Origin: Bifidobacterium saguini DSM 23967
GTDB taxonomy: Bacteria; Actinomycetota; Actinomycetes; Actinomycetales; Bifidobacteriaceae
DNA: 64,000 nucleotides
Reading direction: 5' to 3'
Assembly: GCF_000741715.1 (NCBI RefSeq)
Contig: NZ_JGZN01000007.1
Location: 186,001-250,000 of the forward strand
Positions 6,819-16,257 of the stretch are shown one piece after another (the first letter of the stretch is position 1; each line of letters begins with the position of its first letter). The translations under genes and the position numbers were made by a program. The notes under the pieces were generated by a model. It did no database searches. It had not been told where the DNA came from and worked only from the letters and a program-made list of their open reading frames with translations.

Positions 6819-9800
6819 TTATCGGGCATCGGATTGGCAGCGCTTCAGGATGGTCACTCCGGCAGCGGCGAACAGCACGGCCGCAGCTGCCACTGCGGAT
6901 ACCGCAGCACCAGTGTCGGTCAGACCACCCTTCTTCTTGTTGTCGGTCACACCGGGCTGCTGGGAACCAGGTTTCTGCTCACCCTTGGTGTTGTAGTAGG
7001 CCTTGTCAAGAGCGTCCTGAGCGGCATCGGCTTCCGGCTGGGTGGCGTCGGCATTGTCGAAGACCTTCTGCGCGGCCTTGATAGCGTCCTGCAACGCATT
7101 CCAAGCCTTCTCGGTGTACTTCGACTTATCGGCCTTGCTGGCACGATTAATCGAAGTCTGGAGATTGTCCTTGACGACCTTCTTAACCAAGGTCTTCAGA
7201 GCAGTCTTCAGACCAGTAGTAGCACCGGAAACCTCAGTGGCCAGAGCCTGATCGCCCTTGGCAAGCGCGGCTTCACCAGCCTCGATAGCTTCATCCAGCT
7301 TGGCGGCCTTGAATGAATCCTCCGTGTACTTGGAGGAATCAGCCTCGGTCTGCTTCGCCTGATCAACCAGAGTCTGCAGATCGCTCTTGGCTTGCGCGTC
7401 GGCCAGAGCGTAGCCCTTGAGCTTGTCTTGAGCAGCATTCAGCGCTTCGACAGCCTTGGCAACATCTTCGGCAGTGGCGTCAGCGGCATCGTAGACGGCC
7501 TGTGCAGAGGCGATGGCCTGCTGGAACTCGGCATATGCATCGGCGGCGAACTTGCTACCGTCGAGACTGTTGGCTGCCTCCAGAGCAGACTGGAGCGCGG
7601 CCTTATCCACCTGCTCGGGCTCAGGCTCGGTCTTGTCAACAGCGCGCACGCCCCATTCGGCCACAGCCGCACCGAAAGTACCGGTGCCGGTGTGCGGGGT
7701 GAGTACGAGTCGCAGCGACTTGGTGGTAACCGGCTTGAAGGTTACAGTGCTCCAACCATCGTTCTCGGTGGCGCGAGCGGCAGGCGAGTTGCGCACGGTC
7801 TGGTACGCACCATCGCCAGTGGGCTCAACATCCTTCCAGGAACCGTCTTCGGCGAGGTACTGAATCTTCCAGGCTTCCGGAATTTCCAGACCACCCTTGG
7901 CATCATCAGTTTCGGCGAAGTTGGCCCAGAACTGGGCGCGGCTGGAATCCACGGTTACGTCCTGGCCGAAGTCATACTGAGCGTACATGCCGTCAACGGC
8001 AGCACCCCAAGATCCCCAGACCTTGGCATTCACATCCTGATCGTCGGTATCAGGCCAAGTATCATCGACGACTACGCCGTCGTTGAGCTTGCCTTCGGCC
8101 TTGGACCAGCTGGCTTCAGCGGAAGCCGAGGTGTTCGTAGCCTTGCCTTCAATCCAACCGGTCAGCGGTTCGGGCTCCGGTTCCGGCTCAGAGGAGCCGT
8201 TCGGATCGGCAACCACATGCACGATCAGCGTTGCGGCCGCATCGGAGGAACCATCTTTGACGGTGCCGCTTACCGTGTAGTCGCCAACCTTGGTCAGATC
8301 GATGGCCTTGGCGTCGGCGGTCTTCCAAGTGACTTCGCGGTCATCGTTCACACCGTTCGGGAACTTTACCGGAACCGTGGCAGGCAGATCGATGGACTTG
8401 GCGTTCTGGTAGACGGTTTGTTCAACCGGCTGAGCGTTGCCCTTGGTCTGTGCGTTGGCATCGGAGCGAACGGAAACATGTGCCACTGAACCACTCAGAG
8501 CACCGGCAACCGTACCCTTCACATCGATGTTGGCGCCATCGACCAGCTGAGCATCGGTTACATTGCCCCAAGTGACTGCGAGGTCACGGCGGGAACCATC
8601 GGTGTAAGTGGCGCTTACCGTCTTCGGCAGGTTGAGATCGGCGGCCTTGGTGCCGGTCTGCACCATGCGGCTCACCTCGTCCACGGACTGCGGCTCGATG
8701 GCGTATGTCTCAAACTCGGAGGCACCCACAATCGCACCCTTCGGGAAGACCACACGCAACTTGTCGGTTTCGATGGTTTCGGCGAACTTCACCTCGTTGC
8801 CCTGATTCTGGTTCGTGGTGTAGGACTGACCGTCAGCCAGCTTCACATCCTGCCAGTTGCCGTCAGCGTCGGCATACTGCAACTTCCAGGAGCTGACCAT
8901 CGGCACGCCGCCGCCGTCAGTCCAGAAGTACAGCTTGGCCTTCTTCAACGGCACCTTGCCGGACCACTGCAGTTGCAGCCACGGCTCAACGCCAGTGTTG
9001 TCTCCCCAGTTGTTCCAGGTCTCGTTCGGAGTGTTGGTATACACCACCTGACCATCGACGACCTTCTTGGCGTTATCCTTTGGCTGGTAGCCGTTGGTGT
9101 AGCTGGCGGAGGCGGAGGACTGCGGGGCCACGTTCACGGTCCCGTCAGACGGGATGCCATGCACGGTGATCTGCTTGTCAGTGCTCAGTTCACCATCGGA
9201 TGCGGTGAGCTTCAGCACATAGTCGCCTTCCTTATTGAAGGTGACGGTGGTGCTGGCAGCCGTATCGTCCACGAACTTGGCGGTGCCGCCTTCCGGACCG
9301 GAGACGAGTTCCCACTTGGTGGAGATCTCACCATCGGCCGGCAAACCGTCATCCTTCACGGTACCGACGAGGGTGGCGCCGGATGCTGTGCTGGAGGAAA
9401 CATAGGCGTCAACTTCAGGTGCCTGATTCTCAGAAGCACCGGTCGGCTTGATACCAGTGTTGTAGGCCTCGATTTCCTTAATGCCTACAGCCATGCCAGC
9501 TTGCGGCGTGAAGGTGGCGCGAATGGCCTTGGCCTTCACTGGTGTGAATTGGATACGGTTGTAGTTGGCGCTGGCGTAATTCGGCGTGCGCACTTGGCCC
9601 TCAATCGGGACCCATGTGCCGTCTTCCTTCTGATACTCCAGCTTGTAGTTGGCGGGTTCTGCGTAACCGGAAATCGTCTGGCTGGACGAAGTCTGGTAGT
9701 AGTAGAGGCGGATATCATCAATATCCTGAGCGCCATTCTTGAATGTGACAGTCAAGGAATCGGTCTTATTCTTAGAGCCCTTGGTACCCCAGAACGATTC

Positions 9801-12575
9801 CATCACGGTCTTGCCGTCAACGGCGTTCTCCTTTTCATAGCCCTTGGCATCGTTGTAGGTGGCTTCGGTGCTGCCGCCTTCAGCAACGTTGGTGGTGGAC
9901 TTGGAAGCGGAGTCGACGTTCGTGCCAGCCTTGGCGAACAAATCGGTCACGCGCTGGTCAGCAGTGAAGGCAACCTGGTTGGCAGCCTTGAGGTCGGAGC
10001 CGGTGGCGCTGGTGATGGTCACGCCTGCCTTATCAGCGTCCTCAACAGTACCTGCGGATGGATCGTAGATAAGGTGAGCGAGCTTGTCGGAAGTAAAGGC
10101 GAGCTTGCCTCCCACATACAGGCTGTAGCCTGCGGGACCACCGTAGTGGCTACCATCCTTATCCCACACGATGGAAACATCCTGACCGTGGTAGCTCAGG
10201 TTGTTGACGGTGAAGTAGTTCCAGCCGGGGATTTCAATCGGGTTGAGCTCGATCTTGTTGTCCTCGCGCGGCACCATGCCGGCCACGTCCTCAATCATCG
10301 TCCAGTTCGTAGTGCCGAGCTGGGTGTGGTGAATCCAGGAGCGATAAGTGATTTTGCCACCATTCTGTGCAGCATCCAGGTTCTTATCCTGGTTGTTGAC
10401 TTTGCCATCACCGTTCAGATCGCCAACATTGTTATTGTCCTCGTTCCAGAATTCGTTCTGGTCCGGGTACTCGTTGTTGCCGCCCTGATAGTGGGCGAAT
10501 GCCACCCAGTACAGCAGTTTCTTGAATTGTTCGTTGGTGATGTAGCCGTTCTTGTTGGCATCGTAGTTGCGAATGCCAGAGGAGTACACCTGCAGCAACG
10601 GCTGAGCATTGATGATGGAGAAGTTGTTGGAACCTGGGAAGTTCAGGGCCGCCTTATCCGCCTGGTTGGCGGTGAAGAACGGGAAGATCGGGAACTCGTC
10701 GGAATCGGCGAACAGGCGCAGCGCCTGGTTGTAGTCACTGTTGCCGGTTGGCATCAGCCCTTCGGAGTACGGGTAGTAATTGTTGATTTCCTTGTACTTG
10801 GCGAAGGCACCATCGCTGAGCCACTTGTGCTTGATCAGATTGTCGGAGGAATCCCACAGGTTGTCAAGAACATCCTGCTTGATGTTGTCGGCAATCTTCT
10901 GCATCTTCTCAGCGTTGGCGGTATCGCCTGCGGCCTTGTATGCCTGGGCTGCGGCGTTGGCGTTGGCCCACATGTTGGCGGAGCCGTCAGCTCGATCCAT
11001 ACGCTGCCCGGAGCGTCCCGGTTCGGAGAAGGAGACTGCGTCGGCATCATTACCGGTCATCGACCACCAGGACCAGTCGATCAGGCTGTTCTTGTTGTTG
11101 TTCTGGTTGTCGTTGTTGTCCGACTCGGTGTTGGAGTTGAGCAGACCTTGCACATCTTCGGCGCCCTGATCGGCGAGCTTCTCGGCCACGGTGGATGGAC
11201 CGCCATGCACCTTGTAGGAATCCCAGCCGGCGCGCGTGATGTACTGCGTGTAGCTGTGGTTCCAGTTGGCTGGATCGCCCGGGTTGTCGTGGTAGTAGTA
11301 ATAGCCGGACTTGCCCTTCTTGGCGGTATCGCCGGCGGAAAGCCATGTGCCGTAGGAGTACTCCGGGTTGCGGAACCACTTGGTGTCCATCATGAACATG
11401 CCGGAGGTGAGCACGATCTGGTTGTTGTAGCCGAGCACGCCTTCGATGGAGGTTGGGTACTGGAAGGTGTTGCCGGGCATGTTGGCGTCGAGCATGTTGA
11501 ATCGGCTCAGCCACCAGCGGTAGACCACGGTTTTGTCGATGTTGTCTTCCGGGGTATCCACATAGGGAGCGTTGTCGACCCACCATTGGTTGTAGGTGGT
11601 GACGGAATCCTTGTAGGAAGCGGCCGGATCCTTGAGATCACCGGTGTAACGAGCTTCGTACTCGGTGGTGGAATCCGGCAGTTCGTTGGCGATCAGACCG
11701 AGCTGCAGCTTGGTGGTCTGTGCTTCGCCTGACTTAAGGCTCAGCGTGGAGGTGAGCTTGCCACTGGAAACGGTGAAATCGTTGCCGGAGAAGCGTGGGT
11801 AGATGGTGGTCAGATTGTTCTTGACGTTGAAGCGACCGGTCAGTTCGGCAGCGCCATCATCGCCGGTGGTGGCGAACGGCGAGGCTGCGGTAATGGTTAC
11901 GTCACGGTCAGCGGTGCTTTCCACAGTCAGGTTGGTCACCATGACGTTGTTGTTGGTGATGTATTTGACTTCGGTGATTTTCAGCGTCTTGCCGCTGGTC
12001 TGGAATACCGTCTTGAAGTAGCTTGGGGTCTGCTTGCGCTGTGACGTGTCTTCGTTGAGCGTCTGGGTCTTGCCGTCCGCTTCCACCGTAATGGTATAGC
12101 CGTTCTGGCTGGTCTGGTCCCAGTATGCGGTATCGCCCACGAAGCCCAGACGGCCTGGGGTGTGCGTGTACATGTAGGCGGCGCGGCCACGAGTGAACAG
12201 ATAGTTGTTGCCATCGGAGCCCTCATAGGTGTAATCGCCCTTGCTGTTGGAGCTCTTGCCGTTCGGCTGCGCGCCGGTGCGGGCCAGAATCGAATCAATC
12301 CAGAAATCATGGTCTGTATCAGTGCCGGCACCGTTGGCTTGATCCTTGGCGAAGGTTTCGGCCAGATAGCTGGTGGTCGGATTGTAGGAGACCGTGTTTT
12401 CGGCCGTTTTCATCGGATCGCTGGAACCGGTAAATGTTGGATAGGCCACATCCGCATTGGGATGGCTCATTGTGTCCGCCGCATTTGCGGTGAACGCGCC
12501 GCCAGTGGCCAGCGTGGCGACTGCGGCGACTGCGCCCACTGACGCGAGCCACCGCTTTCGTGCTGATTGATGCAT
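6819..12575 (-). CDS. hypBA2: Cell-surface beta-L-arabinobiosidase, GH121 (HypBA2)
   Basis: This 1918-residue protein should cut beta-1,2-linked arabinobiose from hydroxyproline-rich plant glycoproteins such as extensin outside the cell. It has a signal peptide (1-32) and a GH121 catalytic region to about residue 880. Discoidin-type (F5/8C) domains follow near 895-1050, 1150-1280 and again near 1440-1600, with Ig-like domains between them. FIVAR-type helical repeats come next, then the sortase-like motif LTDTG (1885-1889), a membrane helix and a basic tail. Two EF-hand-like loops lie inside the catalytic region (DANKNGYITNEQF near 672 and DLNGDGKVNNQD near 719). The described HypBA2 is about 1943 residues, so this allele is slightly shorter. 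Identity rests on sequence and its position beside hypBA1; catalytic residues were not assigned. Confidence 0.92.
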   Translation of the reverse strand: MHQSARKRWLASVGAVAAVATLATGGAFTANAADTMSHPNADVAYPTFTGSSDPMKTAENTVSYNPTTSYLAETFAKDQANGAGTDTDHDFWIDSILARTGAQPNGKSSNSKGDYTYEGSDGNNYLFTRGRAAYMYTHTPGRLGFVGDTAYWDQTSQNGYTITVEADGKTQTLNEDTSQRKQTPSYFKTVFQTSGKTLKITEVKYITNNNVMVTNLTVESTADRDVTITAASPFATTGDDGAAELTGRFNVKNNLTTIYPRFSGNDFTVSSGKLTSTLSLKSGEAQTTKLQLGLIANELPDSTTEYEARYTGDLKDPAASYKDSVTTYNQWWVDNAPYVDTPEDNIDKTVVYRWWLSRFNMLDANMPGNTFQYPTSIEGVLGYNNQIVLTSGMFMMDTKWFRNPEYSYGTWLSAGDTAKKGKSGYYYYHDNPGDPANWNHSYTQYITRAGWDSYKVHGGPSTVAEKLADQGAEDVQGLLNSNTESDNNDNQNNNKNSLIDWSWWSMTGNDADAVSFSEPGRSGQRMDRADGSANMWANANAAAQAYKAAGDTANAEKMQKIADNIKQDVLDNLWDSSDNLIKHKWLSDGAFAKYKEINNYYPYSEGLMPTGNSDYNQALRLFADSDEFPIFPFFTANQADKAALNFPGSNNFSIINAQPLLQVYSSGIRNYDANKNGYITNEQFKKLLYWVAFAHYQGGNNEYPDQNEFWNEDNNNVGDLNGDGKVNNQDKNLDAAQNGGKITYRSWIHHTQLGTTNWTMIEDVAGMVPREDNKIELNPIEIPGWNYFTVNNLSYHGQDVSIVWDKDGSHYGGPAGYSLYVGGKLAFTSDKLAHLIYDPSAGTVEDADKAGVTITSATGSDLKAANQVAFTADQRVTDLFAKAGTNVDSASKSTTNVAEGGSTEATYNDAKGYEKENAVDGKTVMESFWGTKGSKNKTDSLTVTFKNGAQDIDDIRLYYYQTSSSQTISGYAEPANYKLEYQKEDGTWVPIEGQVRTPNYASANYNRIQFTPVKAKAIRATFTPQAGMAVGIKEIEAYNTGIKPTGASENQAPEVDAYVSSSTASGATLVGTVKDDGLPADGEISTKWELVSGPEGGTAKFVDDTAASTTVTFNKEGDYVLKLTASDGELSTDKQITVHGIPSDGTVNVAPQSSASASYTNGYQPKDNAKKVVDGQVVYTNTPNETWNNWGDNTGVEPWLQLQWSGKVPLKKAKLYFWTDGGGVPMVSSWKLQYADADGNWQDVKLADGQSYTTNQNQGNEVKFAETIETDKLRVVFPKGAIVGASEFETYAIEPQSVDEVSRMVQTGTKAADLNLPKTVSATYTDGSRRDLAVTWGNVTDAQLVDGANIDVKGTVAGALSGSVAHVSVRSDANAQTKGNAQPVEQTVYQNAKSIDLPATVPVKFPNGVNDDREVTWKTADAKAIDLTKVGDYTVSGTVKDGSSDAAATLIVHVVADPNGSSEPEPEPEPLTGWIEGKATNTSASAEASWSKAEGKLNDGVVVDDTWPDTDDQDVNAKVWGSWGAAVDGMYAQYDFGQDVTVDSSRAQFWANFAETDDAKGGLEIPEAWKIQYLAEDGSWKDVEPTGDGAYQTVRNSPAARATENDGWSTVTFKPVTTKSLRLVLTPHTGTGTFGAAVAEWGVRAVDKTEPEPEQVDKAALQSALEAANSLDGSKFAADAYAEFQQAIASAQAVYDAADATAEDVAKAVEALNAAQDKLKGYALADAQAKSDLQTLVDQAKQTEADSSKYTEDSFKAAKLDEAIEAGEAALAKGDQALATEVSGATTGLKTALKTLVKKVVKDNLQTSINRASKADKSKYTEKAWNALQDAIKAAQKVFDNADATQPEADAAQDALDKAYYNTKGEQKPGSQQPGVTDNKKKGGLTDTGAAVSAVAAAAVLFAAAGVTILKRCQSDAR

Positions 12576-12886
12576 TCCTGCTTGAACCTCTCTGCCCCGG
12601 CCTCTCGCCTATGTGCTTGAGGATTGAGCCGCAGCCGTGCGGCCGGAACTTATACCGTGGAACGTCAGACTACGCAGTCTGTATTGTTCGCCGGTTTTGC
12701 CTTCATTGGTTATAGGGGTTTGGAATGAGGATTCAGTAGGTCTGATTTCAGTATCCTGCTTTGGATGCCGAGGTTGGAGCGACCCGCTAGAACTGATTTC
12801 ATATCATAACTGAGTGAATACGGTTTCGCAATCTTTCCTCAGTGATTACAATGCTCAAATCGAACATAATCCTTGTTATTTTCATG

Positions 12887-12906
12887 TTTTCGCATTTATT
12901 TTCGCA
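12887..12906. promoter_or_regulatory. Two TTTTCGCA half-sites upstream of hypBA2
   Basis: TTTTCGCA occurs at 12887-12894 and 12899-12906, a 12-base repeat. It equals half of the perfect palindrome in front of the divergent lacI gene at 19223. They are candidate sites for the same LacI-family regulator. Confidence 0.45.
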
Positions 12907-12969
12907 TAGTGCAGCGTGTCTTCACTCACCAAAAGCGGATATACATTCGTAATATCTTCTACACTGGAA

Positions 12970-13110
12970 GCAATAAAAATCTCTGTTAAACCAAGATTGA
13001 CACGAATATCCCGGACTACCCCTCAGTCGGCTTCGCCGCCAGCTCCCCTGACAGGGGGAGCCAAAATAAGGGGCATGTCAATCTTGGTTTAACAGAGCAA
13101 TAAAAATCTC
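12970..13110. mobile_element. MITE-like element with terminal inverted repeats and flanking direct repeats
   Basis: The terminal inverted repeats are perfect over 22 bases (12981-13002 and 13076-13097; inner part TAAACCAAGATTGACA). The flanks are exact 14-base direct repeats, GCAATAAAAATCTC, at 12970-12983 and 13097-13110. No coding capacity is present. The interior carries a REP-like palindrome (13018-13062). The right direct repeat is the U-tract of the hypBA1 terminator. Confidence 0.7.
13018..13062. repeat. REP-like palindromic element B
   Basis: Starts CCCCTCAGTCGGCTTCG and ends ACAGGGGGAGCC. It lies inside the MITE-like element, unlike the other copies. Confidence 0.75.
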
Positions 13111-13137
13111 CCGTGCAGGCATGTGCCCACACGGGAG
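13108..13137 (-). terminator. Terminator of hypBA1
   Basis: CTCCCGTG (13108-13115) pairs with CACGGGAG (13130-13137), and the minus strand continues ATTTTTATTGC. It serves the leftward transcript from hypBA1, about 180 bases beyond its stop. Confidence 0.75.
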
Positions 13138-13237
13138 ACCTCATTCCCCAGATGTGCTTCTCGGCTCCAATCGATTCGCACAACTGGCCTATGCGATTGC
13201 AGCTTTCACAAGCTCCAACCGCATAAGAATCTATTCA

Positions 13238-13282
13238 AGAGTTGCTCTACCGACTGATTGCCGGCAGAGCAACTCTTTTTAT
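13238..13282 (+). terminator. Hairpin with a plus-strand U-tract, no upstream plus-strand gene
   Basis: AAGAGTTGCTCT (13238-13249) pairs perfectly with AGAGCAACTCTT (13266-13277), followed by TTTATTGC on the plus strand. All neighbouring genes run on the minus strand, so the T tail points the wrong way for them. It may act in both directions or end an unrecognised plus-strand transcript. Confidence 0.55.
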
Positions 13283-13314
13283 TGCGTTCCGAGGCAATCC
13301 TCGGAAATCATGGC

Positions 13315-15291
13315 CTAGCGGCGCTGGAAGACACGCATTTCGCCGACTTCGCGGTTGGCCCACGAGTAGTACGGCACCAATTTCAGCGTGGCTGACTCAC
13401 CAGCGCGAGCTTCATCGGCATCCACGTAGAGCGGCGCATCGTCGTCATCTGCACTCTCACGGACAGCCGGCAGCTCAACGGTGTCTACACCACCCAGCAA
13501 ATCAGGCTGGAATGCAACATTGGCATCCTTACCGGTCACGCCATCAGCGAGACGATAGGTCCACAGATCGCCGGGGTTATCCGCTTGCTCGGAGCAGTAG
13601 ACCAGCGGACCACGGGTCACGGCCACCTGACCGGCGTCGGAGCGCACATGGGAGTTGGCACGCACGAATTTCACAGACATGTCCAAATCGAGAGCGATCT
13701 CCAACGTGTCGCCGGCGTTGACCGTCAGGTAGACGAAACCGTCTTCCACATCGGCAGCAGCGGGCTTGCCGTTCACCGTCAGCGTGTACTTGCCCAGCGA
13801 CCAGCCAGGAATGCGAAGACCGAAACGCACAGAGCTGAGCTGCGCGGATGTGGGCAACGCAACCGTATATTCCACATGACCATCCCACGGGAAGTTGGAG
13901 CGCTGTTCCACGGTCAGGCCGGATGCGAATTCAGCATTGTTGGCGATGAACTGGTGGCTCAACACGTTCTTACCGCCATCGCGCTCGGTGTAGATGTAAC
14001 GATCCACGGACGCGATGAGACGGGCGATGTTGGCCGGGCAGCAAGCGCAACCGAACCAGTCCACGCGGTGAGAAAGCACATGATGGCGGTCCGGGTTGGC
14101 CAGACCATCAGGCGTAGTCTCCAAAGCGTTGACGTAGTAGTACTGCTTGCCGTCGAGGCTGATGCCGGCGATGGAACCGTTGAACAGTTCCTTTTCCAAC
14201 ACGTCGGCGTACTCGCCCTTGGCTTCAATATCCAGCATTTGCAGGGCGAACATGCTCATGGCCACGGAGGCGCAGGTTTCGCCGTACATCGTGTCGTTCG
14301 GCAGATCGTAATCGTAGGTGAACGATTCGCCCACATGGGTGGATCCGATGGCACCAGTGACGTACATGCGCTTGGTGACGATGTTCTTCCAGAAGCGTTT
14401 GGCGGTTTCGATCAGTCCTTCATCACCGAGCAGTCGGCCAACGTGAGCGACTCCGGTGCACAGGTAGCCGACGCGCACAGCATGGCCGTCAGCGGTCTGC
14501 TGGTTGCGCACAGGCTGTGCAGCCTGGAAGTACGTGGGCTTGTAGAAGCCCAGATCCGGGAAGATATTGTCGCCGTTCATGGCCTTGAGCTGCTTGGCAT
14601 AGAACTCAGGGTCCTGACCACGCACGTCGATGAGGTATTGGGCAAGCGTCAGGTAACGCTCCTCATGGGTTTCCTCATACAGCTTGGCGAGAGCGAGCTC
14701 GATTTCCGGGTGGCCATCGGCACCATGAATCTTGCCGTCTTCCGGACCGAAGTTCGCATCCAAGCAGTCAGCCATCTTCTTGGCCACATCAAGTGCCTGC
14801 TCATTGCCGGTCACCTGATGGTATGCCACAGCAGCCTCGATGTAGTGACCCATCACATACATTTCGTGGCTCTGCTGAATCAGGCTGAAACGCGGTCGGT
14901 TGGCCCACACACCGGACTTGATCTGATACGGCGTATCGAGATAGCCGTCATCCTGCTGGGCACGGGCAATCAGATCAACGGTCTTATCGCACAATGCCTG
15001 CAGTTCAGGATCCGGATGGTAGGCCAGCGCGTAGGCAGCCTCTTCCAACCATTTGTAGACGTCGGAATCTTGGAAGACCATGCCGTGGAACTCATCGTCA
15101 AGTTCACCGGCAGCCACCTTCAGGTTGGCTACAGCATGGCTTTTGTTATCGGAGAGCTGGTTGCCAGCAGGATCATCGGGAACGACGGTGTCGATTTCGT
15201 CGTTCATCACGCCCCACTGGTACGGGATCACCGATTCGACGATCTGGTCGCGACGCTGCTTCCAGAACGGGGAGGTAATCGTTACCTTCAT
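13315..15291 (-). CDS. hypBA1: Intracellular beta-L-arabinofuranosidase, GH127 (HypBA1)
   Basis: This 658-residue enzyme splits the beta-1,2-linked arabinobiose released by HypBA2 into L-arabinose. It has no signal peptide. The known catalytic set of HypBA1 is present at the same numbers: acid/base Glu322 in HVGESF, zinc ligands Glu338 and Cys340 in YGETC, nucleophile Cys417 and ligand Cys418 in FGCACCP. An (alpha/alpha)6 barrel occupies about residues 1-430 and beta-sandwich domains follow. GAAAGG precedes the ATG. It lies downstream of the ABC permease genes in the same direction. Confidence 0.96.
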   Translation of the reverse strand: MKVTITSPFWKQRRDQIVESVIPYQWGVMNDEIDTVVPDDPAGNQLSDNKSHAVANLKVAAGELDDEFHGMVFQDSDVYKWLEEAAYALAYHPDPELQALCDKTVDLIARAQQDDGYLDTPYQIKSGVWANRPRFSLIQQSHEMYVMGHYIEAAVAYHQVTGNEQALDVAKKMADCLDANFGPEDGKIHGADGHPEIELALAKLYEETHEERYLTLAQYLIDVRGQDPEFYAKQLKAMNGDNIFPDLGFYKPTYFQAAQPVRNQQTADGHAVRVGYLCTGVAHVGRLLGDEGLIETAKRFWKNIVTKRMYVTGAIGSTHVGESFTYDYDLPNDTMYGETCASVAMSMFALQMLDIEAKGEYADVLEKELFNGSIAGISLDGKQYYYVNALETTPDGLANPDRHHVLSHRVDWFGCACCPANIARLIASVDRYIYTERDGGKNVLSHQFIANNAEFASGLTVEQRSNFPWDGHVEYTVALPTSAQLSSVRFGLRIPGWSLGKYTLTVNGKPAAADVEDGFVYLTVNAGDTLEIALDLDMSVKFVRANSHVRSDAGQVAVTRGPLVYCSEQADNPGDLWTYRLADGVTGKDANVAFQPDLLGGVDTVELPAVRESADDDDAPLYVDADEARAGESATLKLVPYYSWANREVGEMRVFQRR

Positions 15292-15360
15292 GATTGACCT
15301 TTCACAAGTTCTTGTGATGAAAAGTTTTGAATAAGGCTTCGTTCTCTTGGAATAAGAACT

Positions 15361-15405
15361 ACCCCTCAGTCACCTGCGGTGACAGCTCCCCTGACAAGGG
15401 GAGCC
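15361..15405. repeat. REP-like palindromic element C
   Basis: ACCCCTCAGTCACCTGCGG at the left end, then CTCCCCTGACAAGGGGAGCC at the right end, which folds into a stable small hairpin. It sits between the second permease gene and hypBA1. Confidence 0.8.
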
Positions 15406-15418
15406 AAATAGGGGAAAG

Positions 15419-16237
15419 TCAGCCCTTCACTGCACCAGCCATAAAGCCCTTGACGTAGTACTTTTGGAGGGCGAGGAAGAGGATGGCGCATGGTATGAGC
15501 AGAACCACAACGCCGGCTTCGGTGGCACCGTAGTCGATGACGCCCATCGTCTGCTGGCGCATGTTCACCATAGCGAGCGGCAGGGTGGACTTGGCGGAAG
15601 AGCTCAAGTACAGCGGAATCATGAAGTTGTTCCATGCCTCAAGGAAGGCCAGCAGGCCAACGGTCACCATAGAAGGCTTGACCACCGGGACCAAGATCTT
15701 AAACAGTGCCTGGAAGGAGTTGCAGCCATCAACCATTGCAGCCTCTTCCATATCCTTCGGGATGGCATCGAATGCGTTGCGCATGATGAAGGTGCTCATA
15801 GGCAGCTGGAACAGCGTGATCACGAGGCCGACGCCAAGCAGGGTGTCGTTGAGGCCGATGTCCTTGAACCACACCATCAGCGGGATCAGCAGGGATGCGT
15901 ACGGCACCATCAGGATGGACAGGGTCACCATGAAGCCGAGGTTACGGCCCGGGTAGTCAAAGCGGGAGAAGGAGTAGCCGGCCAGGGTGCAGACCACAAC
16001 GGAGAACACCACGGCAACAAGGCTCACGATGATGGAGTTGAACAGGTACTTCGGCAGGCCTTCCTGGTAACCGAACAGGGTCAGGTAGTTGGCCACGCCC
16101 CAGCCCTTGGACTGGGCGGAACCGGGCTGCGGGCTGAAGGAGCTAATCACAACCCAGATCAGCGGGCTGATGAAGATCAGGGCCAGCAGGGCTTCAAGAA
16201 TTCGAGCGATGACGCGCTTCCACAATGGGGTAGTCAT
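15419..16237 (-). CDS. ABC transporter permease (MalG type) for arabinooligosaccharide
   Basis: A 272-residue inner-membrane protein with about six helices. The EAA loop that contacts the ATPase is seen as EEAAMVDGCNSFQALFKILVPVVKP around residues 160-185. It forms the import channel with the permease encoded just upstream. No ATPase gene is in the cluster, so a shared ATPase of the MsmK type is likely, as is common for sugar importers in Gram-positive bacteria. The substrate is inferred from the hypBA1/hypBA2 neighbourhood; beta-arabinobiose would fit. Confidence 0.88.
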   Translation of the reverse strand: MTTPLWKRVIARILEALLALIFISPLIWVVISSFSPQPGSAQSKGWGVANYLTLFGYQEGLPKYLFNSIIVSLVAVVFSVVVCTLAGYSFSRFDYPGRNLGFMVTLSILMVPYASLLIPLMVWFKDIGLNDTLLGVGLVITLFQLPMSTFIMRNAFDAIPKDMEEAAMVDGCNSFQALFKILVPVVKPSMVTVGLLAFLEAWNNFMIPLYLSSSAKSTLPLAMVNMRQQTMGVIDYGATEAGVVVLLIPCAILFLALQKYYVKGFMAGAVKG

Positions 16238-16257
16238 AATGAATTACCTCCCCTTTC

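Larger units (their letters stand above)
12576..13314. other. Intergenic region between hypBA1 and hypBA2
   Basis: This 739-base gap has no credible gene. Near hypBA2 it should hold a promoter, with two TTTTCGCA half-sites (12887-12906). Its middle is a MITE-like insertion (12970-13110). Its right part has the hypBA1 terminator (13108-13137) and a second hairpin with a plus-strand T tail (13238-13282). The presence of a terminator and promoter suggests hypBA2 is not simply co-transcribed with hypBA1. Confidence 0.6.

Noticed and set aside
8973-11732. 919-codon open frame on the plus strand
   Set aside because: It is the antisense shadow of hypBA2, with low-complexity Val/Gly/Leu content, no Shine-Dalgarno and no family resemblance. 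Similar shadows opposite hypBA1, amtB, gnd and the 55601 MFS gene were rejected for the same reason.
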